DNA of 36,430 nt from Elusimicrobiota bacterium (GCA_027327915.1 DAHVWT010000013.1:1-36430); one strand, 5' to 3'. Counted from the first letter of the stretch, positions 1-8,803 are shown. Numbers and translations are program-made. The notes: generated by a model not told the origin, from the letters alone.

Positions 1-1355
1 CCGGACGTGTAAGAATAAACGCCGCTGCTGTAGTTATAGAAATCGTCATACACCTTAAAGCTCGTCGAGAGGGGGCCATAGAGGGCCAGAGCGCTCTTGA
101 GAGCGGCGACATTGGGCAATACCAGCGAGGCGGGGACGTTGAAATAGGCGTCGATCTTCGTGGTTTGAGACTGCCAACCCCGCCGGGCGTTGGAACAGGA
201 ATTGTTCGTTCCCGTGTAAGGGAAATACGAAACGGGCGGCAACCCATAAGTTTGGAGAAACGCGGCGGACAATCCCAACGTCCCTCCGTTGCAGTCGCCC
301 ACATGCCCGCAGGAAATCAAGGCCTGCTCCGACTCATCCGGCATGCTTTGGGCTCCATGGATGAGCATCTGCGATTCCAGTTGAGCCGTGCTCGCGAAAG
401 CCCAGCAGCTGCCGCAGGAGCCCTGGTTTTCGATGGGGCTTACCGCATGGAGGCCATTGTGATCTCTCCAGTCGAAAACACCGCTCGGCGCGGGAGGCAT
501 GCCATTGAGGACCGCGTCGAGGCCGTTGACGAAAGAGCTCCACAGACCCGACGGCTTCTGGGAGGGAGCATTGAGCCCGAGCCTTTGCCCGCGCTCGGAG
601 CCGGAAAGGCGCGAAACGGAGGTGACGCGGGGGCACCACTTGGCTTCGCCGCTGGTCACGGCGCCGAGGATAGCGTTTATCTCCGGGGCCAGGGGATCCG
701 AGGGAGGGAGCTTAAACCCGCCGCAGACGCCGGCGGCGGCAGTCGTCGCGGTCCCGTTGCTGGAGGCCGCTCCCGCGCCTCCAACGGGGGCGGCGGACGC
801 CGGCGCATCATTGACGACGCCGCCGGCTGTCCTCTGGAAAAGCCCCTGGAAAAAGCTTGTCGCCGGGATTTTTGAGGAATGGGCCGGCGCCGCCGTCCGC
901 GCCGCAGCCGGGGCGGCAACCTGTTCGGGCGCCAGAAAGGGATTCGCAAAACGGCCTTGAGCCGGATAGGCGGGGACGCGGGGAGCGGGGAGCGGCGAGG
1001 ACGCGGGGCGCGCCTCGGAGTAGGAAGGAACTCCGGGGATTCCCCGGAATAAATTGGGATCGGTTGCCTGCTGCGGGATGAGAGCGTGGCGACTAGCCGG
1101 CGCAACCATGCTTGCGGCATTCAAGCTTTGCGTGGCCGCCGCCGAAAGAACCTGGCGCAAGCGGCCGAATACCTCGTAAGGATTGACCGAGGCGCCGGAG
1201 GAAACCTGAACGCCGCCGGGGCTTGTCGAGCCTTGACCGTTTCTGTCATCAGCGAGAGCGCGACGGGAATCAAGCCAGCCGAGGGCTAAGGCTTGGAACA
1301 GGACGCCCAGGGTCAAGCCGACCCTTCTCCAGGGTGATAGGACGCGTTGAGCCAT
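1..1355 (-). CDS. Secreted papain-family (C1A) cysteine protease, C-terminus cut by window edge
   Basis: A continuous reading frame runs from an ATG at 1353-1355 leftward off the window; about 451 codons are visible. Residues 1-35 form a Sec signal peptide (Arg-rich start, hydrophobic core, Ala-Leu-Ala end). Residues about 36-290 are rich in Ala, Pro and Ser and have no domain I recognise; they may act as propeptide or linker. The mature papain fold begins near residue 297 (VFDWRDHNG) and carries the active-site segment NQGSCGSCWAF, with catalytic Cys at residue 317 and the preceding oxyanion-hole Gln at 311. A GDCNGGTLG segment, typical of C1A enzymes, follows. The catalytic His and Asn lie beyond the window. 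Expected role: secreted or periplasmic peptidase. A sigma70-like promoter sits 9 bases before the ATG, so this gene is transcribed separately from the LMF gene upstream on the same strand. The family is sure; the substrate is unknown. Confidence 0.92.
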   Translation of the reverse strand, partial: MAQRVLSPWRRVGLTLGVLFQALALGWLDSRRALADDRNGQGSTSPGGVQVSSGASVNPYEVFGRLRQVLSAAATQSLNAASMVAPASRHALIPQQATDPNLFRGIPGVPSYSEARPASSPLPAPRVPAYPAQGRFANPFLAPEQVAAPAAARTAAPAHSSKIPATSFFQGLFQRTAGGVVNDAPASAAPVGGAGAASSNGTATTAAAGVCGGFKLPPSDPLAPEINAILGAVTSGEAKWCPRVTSVSRLSGSERGQRLGLNAPSQKPSGLWSSFVNGLDAVLNGMPPAPSGVFDWRDHNGLHAVSPIENQGSCGSCWAFASTAQLESQMLIHGAQSMPDESEQALISCGHVGDCNGGTLGLSAAFLQTYGLPPVSYFPYTGTNNSCSNARRGWQSQTTKIDAYFNVPASLVLPNVAALKSALALYGPLSTSFKVYDDFYNYSSGVYSYTS

Positions 1356-1364
1356 CGGTGCCGA

Positions 1365-1394
1365 AGTATATCCCCGCCAGCCCGCCTGGGTCAA
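1365..1394 (-). promoter_or_regulatory. Promoter of the papain-type protease gene
   Basis: On the minus strand TTGACC (1394-1389) is followed after 18 bases by TATACT (1370-1365). The predicted transcript start lies only two or three bases before the ATG at 1355, so the mRNA would be nearly leaderless. No Shine-Dalgarno sequence is present. Confidence 0.65.
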
Positions 1395-1417
1395 GGAAAA
1401 TCTTGGCAAAAGCCCCG

Positions 1418-3010
1418 CTATCGCGGAGGCGGATCGGCGCGGCCGTCCGCGGCTTGCTTCGATAGGGAAAGGACGGGGCAGTAAAGCCCCAGGAGTCGGC
1501 GCGTCCACCAGGCGCCGGTCGCCCTCCTCTGGCTCAGGTCCGTGAAATGATATTCGTAGATCAGAGCGCGCAGATACTTCGGCGGAGCGACGGGAAAAGG
1601 ATCGCCGGCGAGAAGCGCGAGGACGTCATGGTTGCCCTCCAGGATCTTGCCCATGAAGCCGAGAAACCAAGGGCTCCGCCGCCAAGGCCCCAAGGCCGCG
1701 AACCACATCTGCCAATCAAGCCGCGGTTGGTAGGGTTCGACGAAGCCCGGCCTCTTCATGACGTCATCGGGCTTCCATTTAAAAGCATAGGCCTTCCAGT
1801 CCTTGCCGTCCCGGCTCCCCTCGATCTCGATTTCCCGGCGAACCGTCGTCATCACCGCGAAAAGGCCGTAATGGTTCACCGTGCGCCATGGTTGCGCATC
1901 GTCAAGAAGCGGCTGGACGATGGAGAAGTAGGGAATCGTCCTTTCGAAGGCGCTCTCGACAAGCTGTGCCGCCCCGAGCACGAAGATCATGAGCGCGAAG
2001 GCGGCGAACGCGCCTTCCTTGGCGGACCGCGCGCCCACCCCCCGCCGCCATCGTCCCCAATCCTCAAGGCGCTTGGGGTCCGGCACCGCCTCCGCCGCCG
2101 CGAAGGTCCTGGGCAAAAGCCGCAGCTTCTTCCACAACTGGTCGTCGACGCACAGAAGCGCGAGCAGGATCGTCAGAAGGTTGAAAAAGCAGTAGTTGCC
2201 CGTGAGGGCGATCAGAATTTGCAAGCCGATGATGGCGGCGGCGGCCGTCCGCCTCGGCCAGCCGGGCCAAAACAGGAGCCAAGGGAGGGCCAGTTCGACC
2301 GTGAAGACGCCGCCGGCCGAAATCTTCTGGAACCATTCCGGCAGTTGGGCCGCGTACCACCCGATCCATGTCGGCAGGGGCTGGGTCTCGTAGTGGTAGT
2401 CGAGAGCCGTCAAATGCCGCCACGTGGGGTCGCCGCTCGCAAGCTTGACGATCCCCGACTCGATCATCAGGCGAAAAAGGAGCCACCAAAAAAGCCAAAG
2501 CGCCATCCTCGGCGGCCCACCCTCCCCGGGCCGGCCCAAGCGCGGCTTCCAGGGGGCCAGGAACGCCGCCAAAAACCCCGATTCGATCAGGAGCGCATCC
2601 CACTGGAAATTCATGAAATCCCCGCCGCCCGTGGCGATCGAAAGGTACAGCGCCCAGAGCGCCAGAAAGCTGGGGCCCGGGAAAAACCCCAAAAGCGGCA
2701 ACAGCGAGATCGCGGAGCCCGCCCAGAGGATCGCATGGAGGAACCCGTCGGTCGGATGGATCCACAATAAGGACGGCATCAGACGCCACGCCTTGGCGCC
2801 GAGGCTTTGCCGCAAAACCGGGAACATGCGGGAAAACGGCCAAATGCCCGCGCGCCCGACGAGGGCGTCCGCCTGGACGGCCCAGGATAGGAAAGCGATC
2901 AGGAAGACGAGGCCCAGTCCTCTCTGGAAAATACGGGAGGAGAACTCGTAGGTCGGGATGGGCTTGGGCTCCGCGATCACCCGTTCTTGGGAGACGCGCT
3001 TGCCCAACAT
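1418..3010 (-). CDS. Lipase maturation factor (LMF/DUF1222) family membrane protein
   Basis: The 530-residue product has several hydrophobic membrane segments in its first ~310 residues and a soluble C-terminal domain. Family hallmarks visible are FMNFQWDALLIESGFL, TGNYCFFNLLTI, NHYGLFAVMTT and PRLDWQMWFAALG. Vertebrate LMF1 helps lipases fold in the ER; bacterial members are common but their clients are unknown, so a role in folding exported enzymes is inference. The ATG at 3008-3010 is chosen because TATAAT (3022-3017) ends exactly six bases before it, giving a leaderless transcript. The last ~20 residues (VLSLSKQAADGRA...) fall outside the conserved family core and may come from a dispersed repeat. 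The gene is divergent from the DUF47 gene, with only 26 bases between the start codons. Confidence 0.9.
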   Translation of the reverse strand: MLGKRVSQERVIAEPKPIPTYEFSSRIFQRGLGLVFLIAFLSWAVQADALVGRAGIWPFSRMFPVLRQSLGAKAWRLMPSLLWIHPTDGFLHAILWAGSAISLLPLLGFFPGPSFLALWALYLSIATGGGDFMNFQWDALLIESGFLAAFLAPWKPRLGRPGEGGPPRMALWLFWWLLFRLMIESGIVKLASGDPTWRHLTALDYHYETQPLPTWIGWYAAQLPEWFQKISAGGVFTVELALPWLLFWPGWPRRTAAAAIIGLQILIALTGNYCFFNLLTILLALLCVDDQLWKKLRLLPRTFAAAEAVPDPKRLEDWGRWRRGVGARSAKEGAFAAFALMIFVLGAAQLVESAFERTIPYFSIVQPLLDDAQPWRTVNHYGLFAVMTTVRREIEIEGSRDGKDWKAYAFKWKPDDVMKRPGFVEPYQPRLDWQMWFAALGPWRRSPWFLGFMGKILEGNHDVLALLAGDPFPVAPPKYLRALIYEYHFTDLSQRRATGAWWTRRLLGLYCPVLSLSKQAADGRADPPPR

Positions 3011-3016
3011 GGCGCC

Positions 3017-3024
3017 ATTATACT
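3017..3024. promoter_or_regulatory. Overlapping divergent -10 boxes (LMF / DUF47)
   Basis: TATAAT on the minus strand (3022-3017) and TATACT on the plus strand (3019-3024) share four base pairs. The minus box predicts a transcript starting at the LMF ATG. The plus box predicts a leader of about six bases before the DUF47 ATG at 3037. No good -35 hexamer is visible for either direction. Confidence 0.6.
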
Positions 3025-3036
3025 ACAACCTCCTCA

Positions 3037-3666
3037 ATGCCCCTCAGGCTCATCCCGCGCGAGGAGAAGTTCTATGAGTTCTTCGAGGCGCAGGCCGCCA
3101 AAGCCGTCGAGGCGGCCCAGCTTTTTCATGAGCTGGCCGAGCACTGGCCCGAACGCTCGCACGAGCTCTTAAAGCGGCTGCAGGACGTTGAGCACGAAGC
3201 GGACATCACGACCCACGAGATTTACGACAAGCTCAACCGCACCTTCGTCACGCCCTTCGACCGGGAGGACATCCACGAGCTCGCCTGCGCCATGGACGAC
3301 ATCGTGGACCTCATCCAATCGATGGCGGCGCGCATGCCCCTCTACCGGGTCTCCCGCACCGACGGGAATCTCTCGACGCTTTGCGACATCCTGCTCGAGG
3401 CCGCGCAGACAGTCCGCAAGGCGATCCTCGAATTCAAGGATCCCCGCCGTCACCGCCGCCTCCTCGACCATTTAATCGAGATCAACCGCCTCGAGAACGC
3501 CGGCGACCGGGCCCTCGAGAAGGCCCTGGGCGAGCTTTTCGGCGGCACTCCCGATCCCCTCCAGGTCATCAAGTGGAAGGAGATTTACGAGGGCGCCGAG
3601 CGCGCCATCGACAAATGCGAGGACGTCGCCAACATCCTCGAAGCCATCCTCGTCAAGAACGCCTAA
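3037..3666 (+). CDS. DUF47 family protein (PhoU-like, Pit accessory)
   Basis: The 209-residue, almost wholly helical product matches the DUF47/PhoU-like family. It has the conserved segment TPFDREDIHELACAMDDIVD (residues about 69-88) and further helices with the D..D/E pattern expected of metal-binding PhoU-like bundles. DUF47 proteins are usually encoded just before Pit transporters and are thought to modulate them, and that is the arrangement here: the pit gene follows after 95 bases. It is cytoplasmic, with no signal or membrane segment. No Shine-Dalgarno precedes the ATG, and the -10 box at 3019-3024 implies a leader of only about six bases. Length is typical for the family (about 200-215). 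Confidence 0.92.
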   Translation: MPLRLIPREEKFYEFFEAQAAKAVEAAQLFHELAEHWPERSHELLKRLQDVEHEADITTHEIYDKLNRTFVTPFDREDIHELACAMDDIVDLIQSMAARMPLYRVSRTDGNLSTLCDILLEAAQTVRKAILEFKDPRRHRRLLDHLIEINRLENAGDRALEKALGELFGGTPDPLQVIKWKEIYEGAERAIDKCEDVANILEAILVKNA

Positions 3667-3670
3667 TTCA

Positions 3671-3756
3671 GCAACGGAAAGTTACGGCAAGCGACAGAAG
3701 GCCGCGGAAAGCCAAGGCATGACGCCCTTCCTTTGCCTTCCTTTGACTTCCGGAGC
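3671..3756. repeat. Degenerate decamer array with opposed arms
   Basis: The DUF47-pit gap is mostly ~10-base units. The left arm reads ACGGAAAGTT, ACGGCAAGCG, ACAGAAGGCC, GCGGAAAGCC. After a centre AAGGCATGACG the right arm reads TTCCTTTGCC, TTCCTTTGAC, TTCCGGAGCC, roughly the complement of the left-arm unit. The arms could fold into an imperfect hairpin in the DUF47-pit mRNA. A related array with the same AAGGCATGA centre lies at 32053-32155. I do not recognise the family. Confidence 0.6.
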
Positions 3757-3761
3757 CTCCC

Positions 3762-4766
3762 GTGGCTAATCCCCATCTCGGCTGGGTCGTCGTGATCGCG
3801 GCCATCGCCTTCCTCTTCGACTTCTTAAACGGCATGAACGACGCCGCCAACTCGATCGCGACGCTCGTCTCGACGCGAGTGCTTTCACCCCGAGCGGCCG
3901 TCCTGTGGGCCTCGTTTTTCAACTTCGCCGCGGCCTTCGGCTTCACCCCCCACGTCGCCGAGACCGTCGCGCGGGGCTTGGTCTCCTCGAACGCCATCGA
4001 CAACGCGGTGCTCTTGGGAGCCTTCGTGGGCGCGGCGCTATGGGACTATTTCTCGGTGCTGACGGGGCTTCCGACGAGCTCGACCCACGCCATCATCGGC
4101 GGCCTGCTGGGCGGCGCCATCTCGAAGGCGGGATTGGCTTCCCTCAAGGCGAAAAAACTCCTCCTTATCGCGGCCTTCATCGTGATTTCTCCCCTGTTGG
4201 GCCTTGCGGCCGGTTATTTCCTCATGATCCTGAGTTATTGGGCTTTCCGCAAGAGCGCCCCCGGCCAGGTTTCTCATCTATTCAAAGGGGGACAGCTCAT
4301 GAGCTCCGCGCTGCTCTCCCTTTCCCATGGCCTCAACGACGCCCAAAAAACCATGGGGCTCGTGGCCCTGGTCCTCTTCACGAACGGCTATCTGGGCGCC
4401 CGCTTCTACATCCCCAAATGGGTGATCCTGAGCTGTTATAGCGTGATCGCCCTGGGAACGCTCTCCGGAGGCTGGCGGATCATCAAGACCATGGGCCACC
4501 GGATCACGAAGCTCAATCTCCTCGGCGGTTTCTGCGCGGAGACCGGGGCCGGGGTCGCCGTTTTCGCCTCATCGCTTCTGGGGATTCCGGTCTCGACGAC
4601 GCACACCGTCGCCGGGGCGATCGTCGGAGTGGGCGCGACCAATCGGCTCTCCGCCATCCGCTGGGGAATCGCCGGCCGCATCGTCTGGGCCTGGATCCTG
4701 ACGGTCCCCTGCTCGGCTCTTGTCTCCGCGGGGCTCTACGAAGTTCTAAGACTCTTTCTTCGCTGA
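3762..4766 (+). CDS. pit: Inorganic phosphate transporter, Pit family
   Basis: The 334-residue inner-membrane protein belongs to the PiT family (metal-phosphate symport with protons, or sodium-phosphate). The two inverted signature repeats are clear: NGMNDAANSIATLVSTRVLS near residue 25 with GLPTSSTHAIIGG, and SHGLNDAQKTMG with GIPVSTTHTVAG in the second half. About ten hydrophobic segments surround them. The start is a GTG at 3762, with GGAG (3752-3755) six bases upstream as ribosome binding site; no closer alternative exists. It follows the DUF47 gene on the same strand, which supports a two-gene phosphate uptake unit. The last 21 bases overlap the convergent 3' end of mfd and no terminator separates them. 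Confidence 0.94.
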   Translation: MANPHLGWVVVIAAIAFLFDFLNGMNDAANSIATLVSTRVLSPRAAVLWASFFNFAAAFGFTPHVAETVARGLVSSNAIDNAVLLGAFVGAALWDYFSVLTGLPTSSTHAIIGGLLGGAISKAGLASLKAKKLLLIAAFIVISPLLGLAAGYFLMILSYWAFRKSAPGQVSHLFKGGQLMSSALLSLSHGLNDAQKTMGLVALVLFTNGYLGARFYIPKWVILSCYSVIALGTLSGGWRIIKTMGHRITKLNLLGGFCAETGAGVAVFASSLLGIPVSTTHTVAGAIVGVGATNRLSAIRWGIAGRIVWAWILTVPCSALVSAGLYEVLRLFLR

Positions 4767-7700
4767 CCCGAAACGCCCCAGGAAATCCTCAATCCAGGGG
4801 ATGGCCGAAGCGCCCGCGAGTTCCGTCCTCAGGCCGGGCCCCTCGCCGGCGGCGGGCGGCAGGAAGCGCAGGCGCGGCCCGTAATGATGGAGCCACCCAT
4901 CGAGCGCCCCCTCCGGAGCGGTGAAACCCTCGCAAAAGCGTATCTCGAGAGCGCCGTCTCTCTGCTCGATCCTCGCGATGGAAATCTCCCGTGCCCGGCC
5001 GCGGATCTCGGCGACGACGAAGAGATTTTGCACCTCGGAAGGAAACGGCCCGCACAGATCCTCCAGCTCCCGGCGCAGTTCCGGAAGCTCCGCGGGACCG
5101 GAAGCGATCAGGCGCTTGTAAAAATCGAGCCGGTCGAACTCGTTTGGCAGATAATCCTCGGGAATGAATGCTTTGAGGGCGACATCGATCGAGGCGGGGC
5201 GCGGCGCCGCCTTGGGGGCGCGCCCCTTGAGCTTCGATATCTCCTCCTCGAGCATCCGGGTATAGCCTTCCAGACCGATGGCCGCCATGAAGCCGTGCTG
5301 CTTCGTCCCCAAAAGCTCGCCCGAGCCTCGGATCTCGATGTCGCGCATCGCAAGCCAGAAGCCGGAGCCCAAGGCCGCGAACTCCTGCAGGGCTTGGAGC
5401 CGTTGGCGGGAGGGATCGGCCGCCGAGGGCGCTCCGTCCGGCCCTCCGAAGAAAAGGAGGCAGTGCGCCTTCTCCTTTTCCCTCCCGACCCGCCCGCGCA
5501 GCTGGTAGAGCTGGGAAAGCCCGAAGTCTTCCGCATGCTCGACGACGATGGTATTGACCGCGGGGATGTCGAGGCCCGCCTCGATGATCGAGGATGCGAC
5601 AAGGACGTCGGCTTTGCGGTGGTAGAACTCCCACATGGCCTTCTCGATCTCCTGAGGCCTCATCTGGCCGTGGACGAGAGAGAAGCGGATGCCCCTTCCT
5701 GTCGCGGCTCGAAGCTCCGACAGGCGCCGGGGCAAGGTTCGGACCCTGTTGTGGACGTAATAGACCTGCCCGCCGCGCTCCACCTCCGAGACGATGGCCG
5801 ACACGGCCAGGGACTCGTCATAGGCCGCCACGCTGGTCGAGACCTCCTTGCGCCCCGGGGGCGGCGTTTGGATGAGGGAGAGGGAGCGCAGCCCCGAGAG
5901 CGCCTGGAAGAGGGTCCTCGGGATGGGGGTCGCCGAGAGAAAAAGGCAGTGGGCGCTCCGGCGCAAGGCCCGCAGCTTCTCCTTGTCCTTGACGCCGAAG
6001 CGGTGTTCCTCGTCCACGACGACGAGCGCCAGGTCTTGAAAGGCGACGTCCTTTTGCAGGAGCCGCGCCGTGCCGATCACGATGTCGACGGCGCCGGTCT
6101 TCACGCCTTCGAGAACCCTGTTCGTCTCGGCGCGCGTGTTGAAGCGCGTGAGAACCGCCACTCTCACGGGGTAGTCCGCCATGCGGGAGCGGAAATTGTC
6201 GGCGTGCTGCTCGGCAAGGATCGTCGTGGGCACAAGAAGCGCCGCCTGCCTCCCGGACGCGGCCGCCGCGAAGGCGGCCCGCATCGCGACCTCGGTCTTC
6301 CCGAACCCGACGTCCCCGGCCACGAGCCGGTCCATGGGCTTGGGCCCGCGCAAATCCGCGAGGACCTCCTCGATCGCGCGCGCCTGATCCGGCGTCAAAT
6401 CATAGGGGAACGACGCCGCGAAGGAGCGCTCCATCTCGCTTGCCGGCGAGAAGGCGAGCCCCGTGACAGAACGGCGGGCGGCTTCGGCCTTGAGGAGCTT
6501 TTCGGCCAGATCCCGCACTCCCTCGCGCACCCGGAGCTTCGTTTTCTCCCATGAAGCGCGCTCCAAGGAGGAAAGCCGCGGCCGCGTTCCCTCGAGGGCG
6601 ACGTACTTGTCGACCTTCGAAAACTCCGACACCGGCAGATAAACCTTGTCCCCTCCGCGGAACTCGAGTTGGAGGCAATCGACGACTTCTCCGCCCCCGG
6701 CCGAGACGGGCTTCAAGCCCCGGAAGCGCGCGATGCCGTAGTCCACATGGGAGACGAAATCGCCGGCCTTGAGCGTCCTCAAGCGCAGGATCCCGCGCCG
6801 CCCCAGGCCCGCTGGGCGCCTGCGAGAGACGCGGACGGGGAGGCTGCGCCCGAAAAGCTCTCCCGCCGCCACGGCGAGGAGCTTGGAGCCCGGATGCGAG
6901 AAGCTGTCGCGCAGAGGGCCGACGAGAAACTCGAAGCCCGGCCTCGGCCCGCCCAAGGCCTCCTCGAGGCGCATGTCCTCGGCGCGGGTCATGGAATAGA
7001 GGAGTATCTTCCACCCCTCCTCAGCTCTCCGGGCGAGCTCCTCGCGCGAGCGCGTGAGAGCGCCCGGCGACAATCCCGCCGCCCTCAGGCCCAGATCGGC
7101 TTCGGCAAGCCCCGTCCTTTTGATAAGGCTTCCACCCTCGAAGACGCGCCCATGCCCTCCCCCCTCGAGAGGGAGGGTGAGGGCGGGGGGCAGTCCTTCC
7201 TCAAAAAGGGATTCGTCCACAATCCAAACGCTGCCGGAATCCAGCCAGCGCGCAATGGGCGCCGCGCGGCCGACGGCCTTTACGGGGATCGCGGCCGCCT
7301 CGGACAGATACTCCACCGTCTCCTGGCTCGACAGGTCGATCGCGCGAAGGCTTACGACCGAGTCCTCGTCGAAGAGGACCCGCACGGGACGCTCCGGCTC
7401 CAAGGCGTAGAAGTCGAGCACGGCGCCGCGCGCGGCGTAATCGCCGGGAGAACCGACAAAATCAACGCGGGCATAACCCCCCGCCTCAAGGGCTTGGATC
7501 GCCGCCGCGCGACGGAGCCCCAAACCAGGCTTCAAGACGAGCCTGCTCGACCGATAGCTCTCTTGATCGGGCGCCTCGGCCGTCAAGGCGGCGCCGCCCA
7601 ACAAGACGAGCCGCGCGCCGCCGACGAGCCGCTCCAGCGCCGCGAGACGCCCTTCCGGATCGTCGCCGAAAACCGCGCTCGCGAGCGGCGGAGCCCCGAA

Positions 7701-7886
7701 CACGGGAGCCAAGGCCTCGAAATCGTCCGCGACGCGCGCCGCGACGGCTTCGTCCCTGAAGGCCAACACCAGAGGGCCGGACGGCTCAGGAACGCCGCCG
7801 ACTTCCGGAAGGCCTCGGCCGTGGAGGATGAGCCTCGCCGCGTACGCCCAGGCCCCCGCGTTGACGAGGCCCCTCAGCCGGATCAC
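4746..7886 (-). CDS. mfd: Transcription-repair coupling factor Mfd
   Basis: Mfd is a DNA translocase that removes RNA polymerase stalled at lesions and recruits UvrA. The 1046-residue product shows the expected order: a UvrB-like N-terminal half; the CarD-like RNA-polymerase-interacting domain at about 370-435 (KAGDFVSHVDYGIARFRG, DKVYLPVSEFSKVDKY); Walker A AGDVGFGKTE at about 524; TTILAEQHADNF; the DEEH box at 625-628; SATPIPRTL; and the helicase motif VI segment QLYQLRGRVGR. A TRCF C-terminal domain follows. It is somewhat shorter than E. coli Mfd (1148). The start is a GTG overlapping the hemC stop by 4 bp (GTGA), so it is translated from the hemC transcript. An unusual Gly-rich insert near residues 233-251 derives from a palindromic repeat (separate entry). 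Confidence 0.97.
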   Translation of the reverse strand: MIRLRGLVNAGAWAYAARLILHGRGLPEVGGVPEPSGPLVLAFRDEAVAARVADDFEALAPVFGAPPLASAVFGDDPEGRLAALERLVGGARLVLLGGAALTAEAPDQESYRSSRLVLKPGLGLRRAAAIQALEAGGYARVDFVGSPGDYAARGAVLDFYALEPERPVRVLFDEDSVVSLRAIDLSSQETVEYLSEAAAIPVKAVGRAAPIARWLDSGSVWIVDESLFEEGLPPALTLPLEGGGHGRVFEGGSLIKRTGLAEADLGLRAAGLSPGALTRSREELARRAEEGWKILLYSMTRAEDMRLEEALGGPRPGFEFLVGPLRDSFSHPGSKLLAVAAGELFGRSLPVRVSRRRPAGLGRRGILRLRTLKAGDFVSHVDYGIARFRGLKPVSAGGGEVVDCLQLEFRGGDKVYLPVSEFSKVDKYVALEGTRPRLSSLERASWEKTKLRVREGVRDLAEKLLKAEAARRSVTGLAFSPASEMERSFAASFPYDLTPDQARAIEEVLADLRGPKPMDRLVAGDVGFGKTEVAMRAAFAAAASGRQAALLVPTTILAEQHADNFRSRMADYPVRVAVLTRFNTRAETNRVLEGVKTGAVDIVIGTARLLQKDVAFQDLALVVVDEEHRFGVKDKEKLRALRRSAHCLFLSATPIPRTLFQALSGLRSLSLIQTPPPGRKEVSTSVAAYDESLAVSAIVSEVERGGQVYYVHNRVRTLPRRLSELRAATGRGIRFSLVHGQMRPQEIEKAMWEFYHRKADVLVASSIIEAGLDIPAVNTIVVEHAEDFGLSQLYQLRGRVGREKEKAHCLLFFGGPDGAPSAADPSRQRLQALQEFAALGSGFWLAMRDIEIRGSGELLGTKQHGFMAAIGLEGYTRMLEEEISKLKGRAPKAAPRPASIDVALKAFIPEDYLPNEFDRLDFYKRLIASGPAELPELRRELEDLCGPFPSEVQNLFVVAEIRGRAREISIARIEQRDGALEIRFCEGFTAPEGALDGWLHHYGPRLRFLPPAAGEGPGLRTELAGASAIPWIEDFLGRFGSAKKES
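7154..7190. repeat. Palindromic repeat inside mfd coding sequence
   Basis: The run around CCCCCCTCGAGAGGGAGGGT has a CTCGAG centre with C-rich and G-rich arms. It resembles dispersed intergenic elements of the CCCTCACCCTCCC...GAGGG kind seen in many GC-rich genomes. Read on the mfd strand it encodes ALTLPLEGGG in frame, in the N-terminal half of Mfd between its UvrB-like region and the CarD-like domain. Confidence 0.5.
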
Positions 7887-8797
7887 AACAACCGCTTGGC
7901 GAGACCCGTCGCGAAGGCTTGGGACGGCTCTTGGGCGCCGCAGCGGCCGCTCCAGCGGACCGGACGGGTCCCATCGGGACGCGCGTGGAAAAGCCTCACC
8001 GACATGCCGCCCTGTTCGCTCCGTGCCAGCGCTCCGAAGGGAGTCCGGCAGCCCCCGCCGAAGACCCGGGCGAGGCCGCGCTCGAGCTCGACCTCGGCGC
8101 GGGTCGCCGCATGGTCAAGGCGCGAGACGATCGCGGCCGCGTCCTCCCGGTCCGACCGGACCTCGACCGCGAGAGCGCCCTGCCCGGGAGACGGGACGCA
8201 CAGCTCGGGGGAGAGAGGCTCCGCCTTGACGGCCGCGAGCCCGAGCCTCCTGAGTCCCGCAAGCGCCAGGATCAGTCCGTCGGCCGCGCCTTCCTCGAGC
8301 TTTTTAAGCCTCGTGTCGACGTTTCCCTGGATGGAGACGGCTTGAAGGCCGGGCTTGGCGGCGCGCAGCTGGATCTGCCTTCTCAGCGAGGCCGTCGCGA
8401 TCGTCGCCGATTCCGGAAGCTCGACCCAGGAGAGCCCCCCGCGACCGATCCAGGCGTCGCGAGGATCCTCGCGTTCGGGAAAGGCCGCCACGGATAGCCC
8501 CGGGGCGAGGGCCTCGGGGAGATCCTTGGCGCTGTGAACGGCGAAATCAATCGTTCCTCCGAGAAGCGCTTCTTCGATCTCCTTGACGAAAAGACCTTTC
8601 ATGCCCGCAGGAGCCGGGGTGGCGGGATCGGGGGTCGGCGAAACCCCATACCTGATCCCTAAAAAGTCGCCGCTGGTCTTGATGACGACGGTCTCGACCT
8701 TGACGCCGGGATGGATCTTCTCGATATGGCGAGCGACCCAGGACGATTGGGCGAGCGCGAGCTTCGAGCCCCGGGTGCCCATCGTTAAGGTTGTCAT
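7883..8797 (-). CDS. hemC: Hydroxymethylbilane synthase (porphobilinogen deaminase)
   Basis: HemC joins four porphobilinogen units into hydroxymethylbilane in cytoplasmic tetrapyrrole synthesis. The 304-residue product (family usual 300-320) has the N-terminal GTRGSKLALAQSSWV, the catalytic Asp at residue 84 in DFAVHSAKDLP, the TASLRRQ segment, the PSPGQGALAVEVR segment and the dipyrromethane-cofactor Cys at residue 250 in GGGCRTPFGA. Start is the ATG at 8795-8797 with no clear Shine-Dalgarno. It is first in a two-gene unit with mfd. The leader contains a 13-bp perfect hairpin and a TATAAT box at 8873-8868. No other heme gene is in the window. Confidence 0.97.
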   Translation of the reverse strand: MTTLTMGTRGSKLALAQSSWVARHIEKIHPGVKVETVVIKTSGDFLGIRYGVSPTPDPATPAPAGMKGLFVKEIEEALLGGTIDFAVHSAKDLPEALAPGLSVAAFPEREDPRDAWIGRGGLSWVELPESATIATASLRRQIQLRAAKPGLQAVSIQGNVDTRLKKLEEGAADGLILALAGLRRLGLAAVKAEPLSPELCVPSPGQGALAVEVRSDREDAAAIVSRLDHAATRAEVELERGLARVFGGGCRTPFGALARSEQGGMSVRLFHARPDGTRPVRWSGRCGAQEPSQAFATGLAKRLL

Positions 8798-8803
8798 TTT
8801 GAG

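Noticed and set aside
1418-1490. LMF C-terminal tail (VLSLSK...) as a known dispersed repeat
   Set aside because: It resembles repeat-encoded peptides of the VLSLSKG kind, but only the ends of the DNA unit match, so I do not annotate a repeat there.
4884-8345. Long plus-strand open frames (556 and 558 codons) opposite mfd and hemC
   Set aside because: They are antisense to clear Mfd and HemC motifs, rich in Arg/Gly/Asp, and match no family. They are GC-rich shadow frames.
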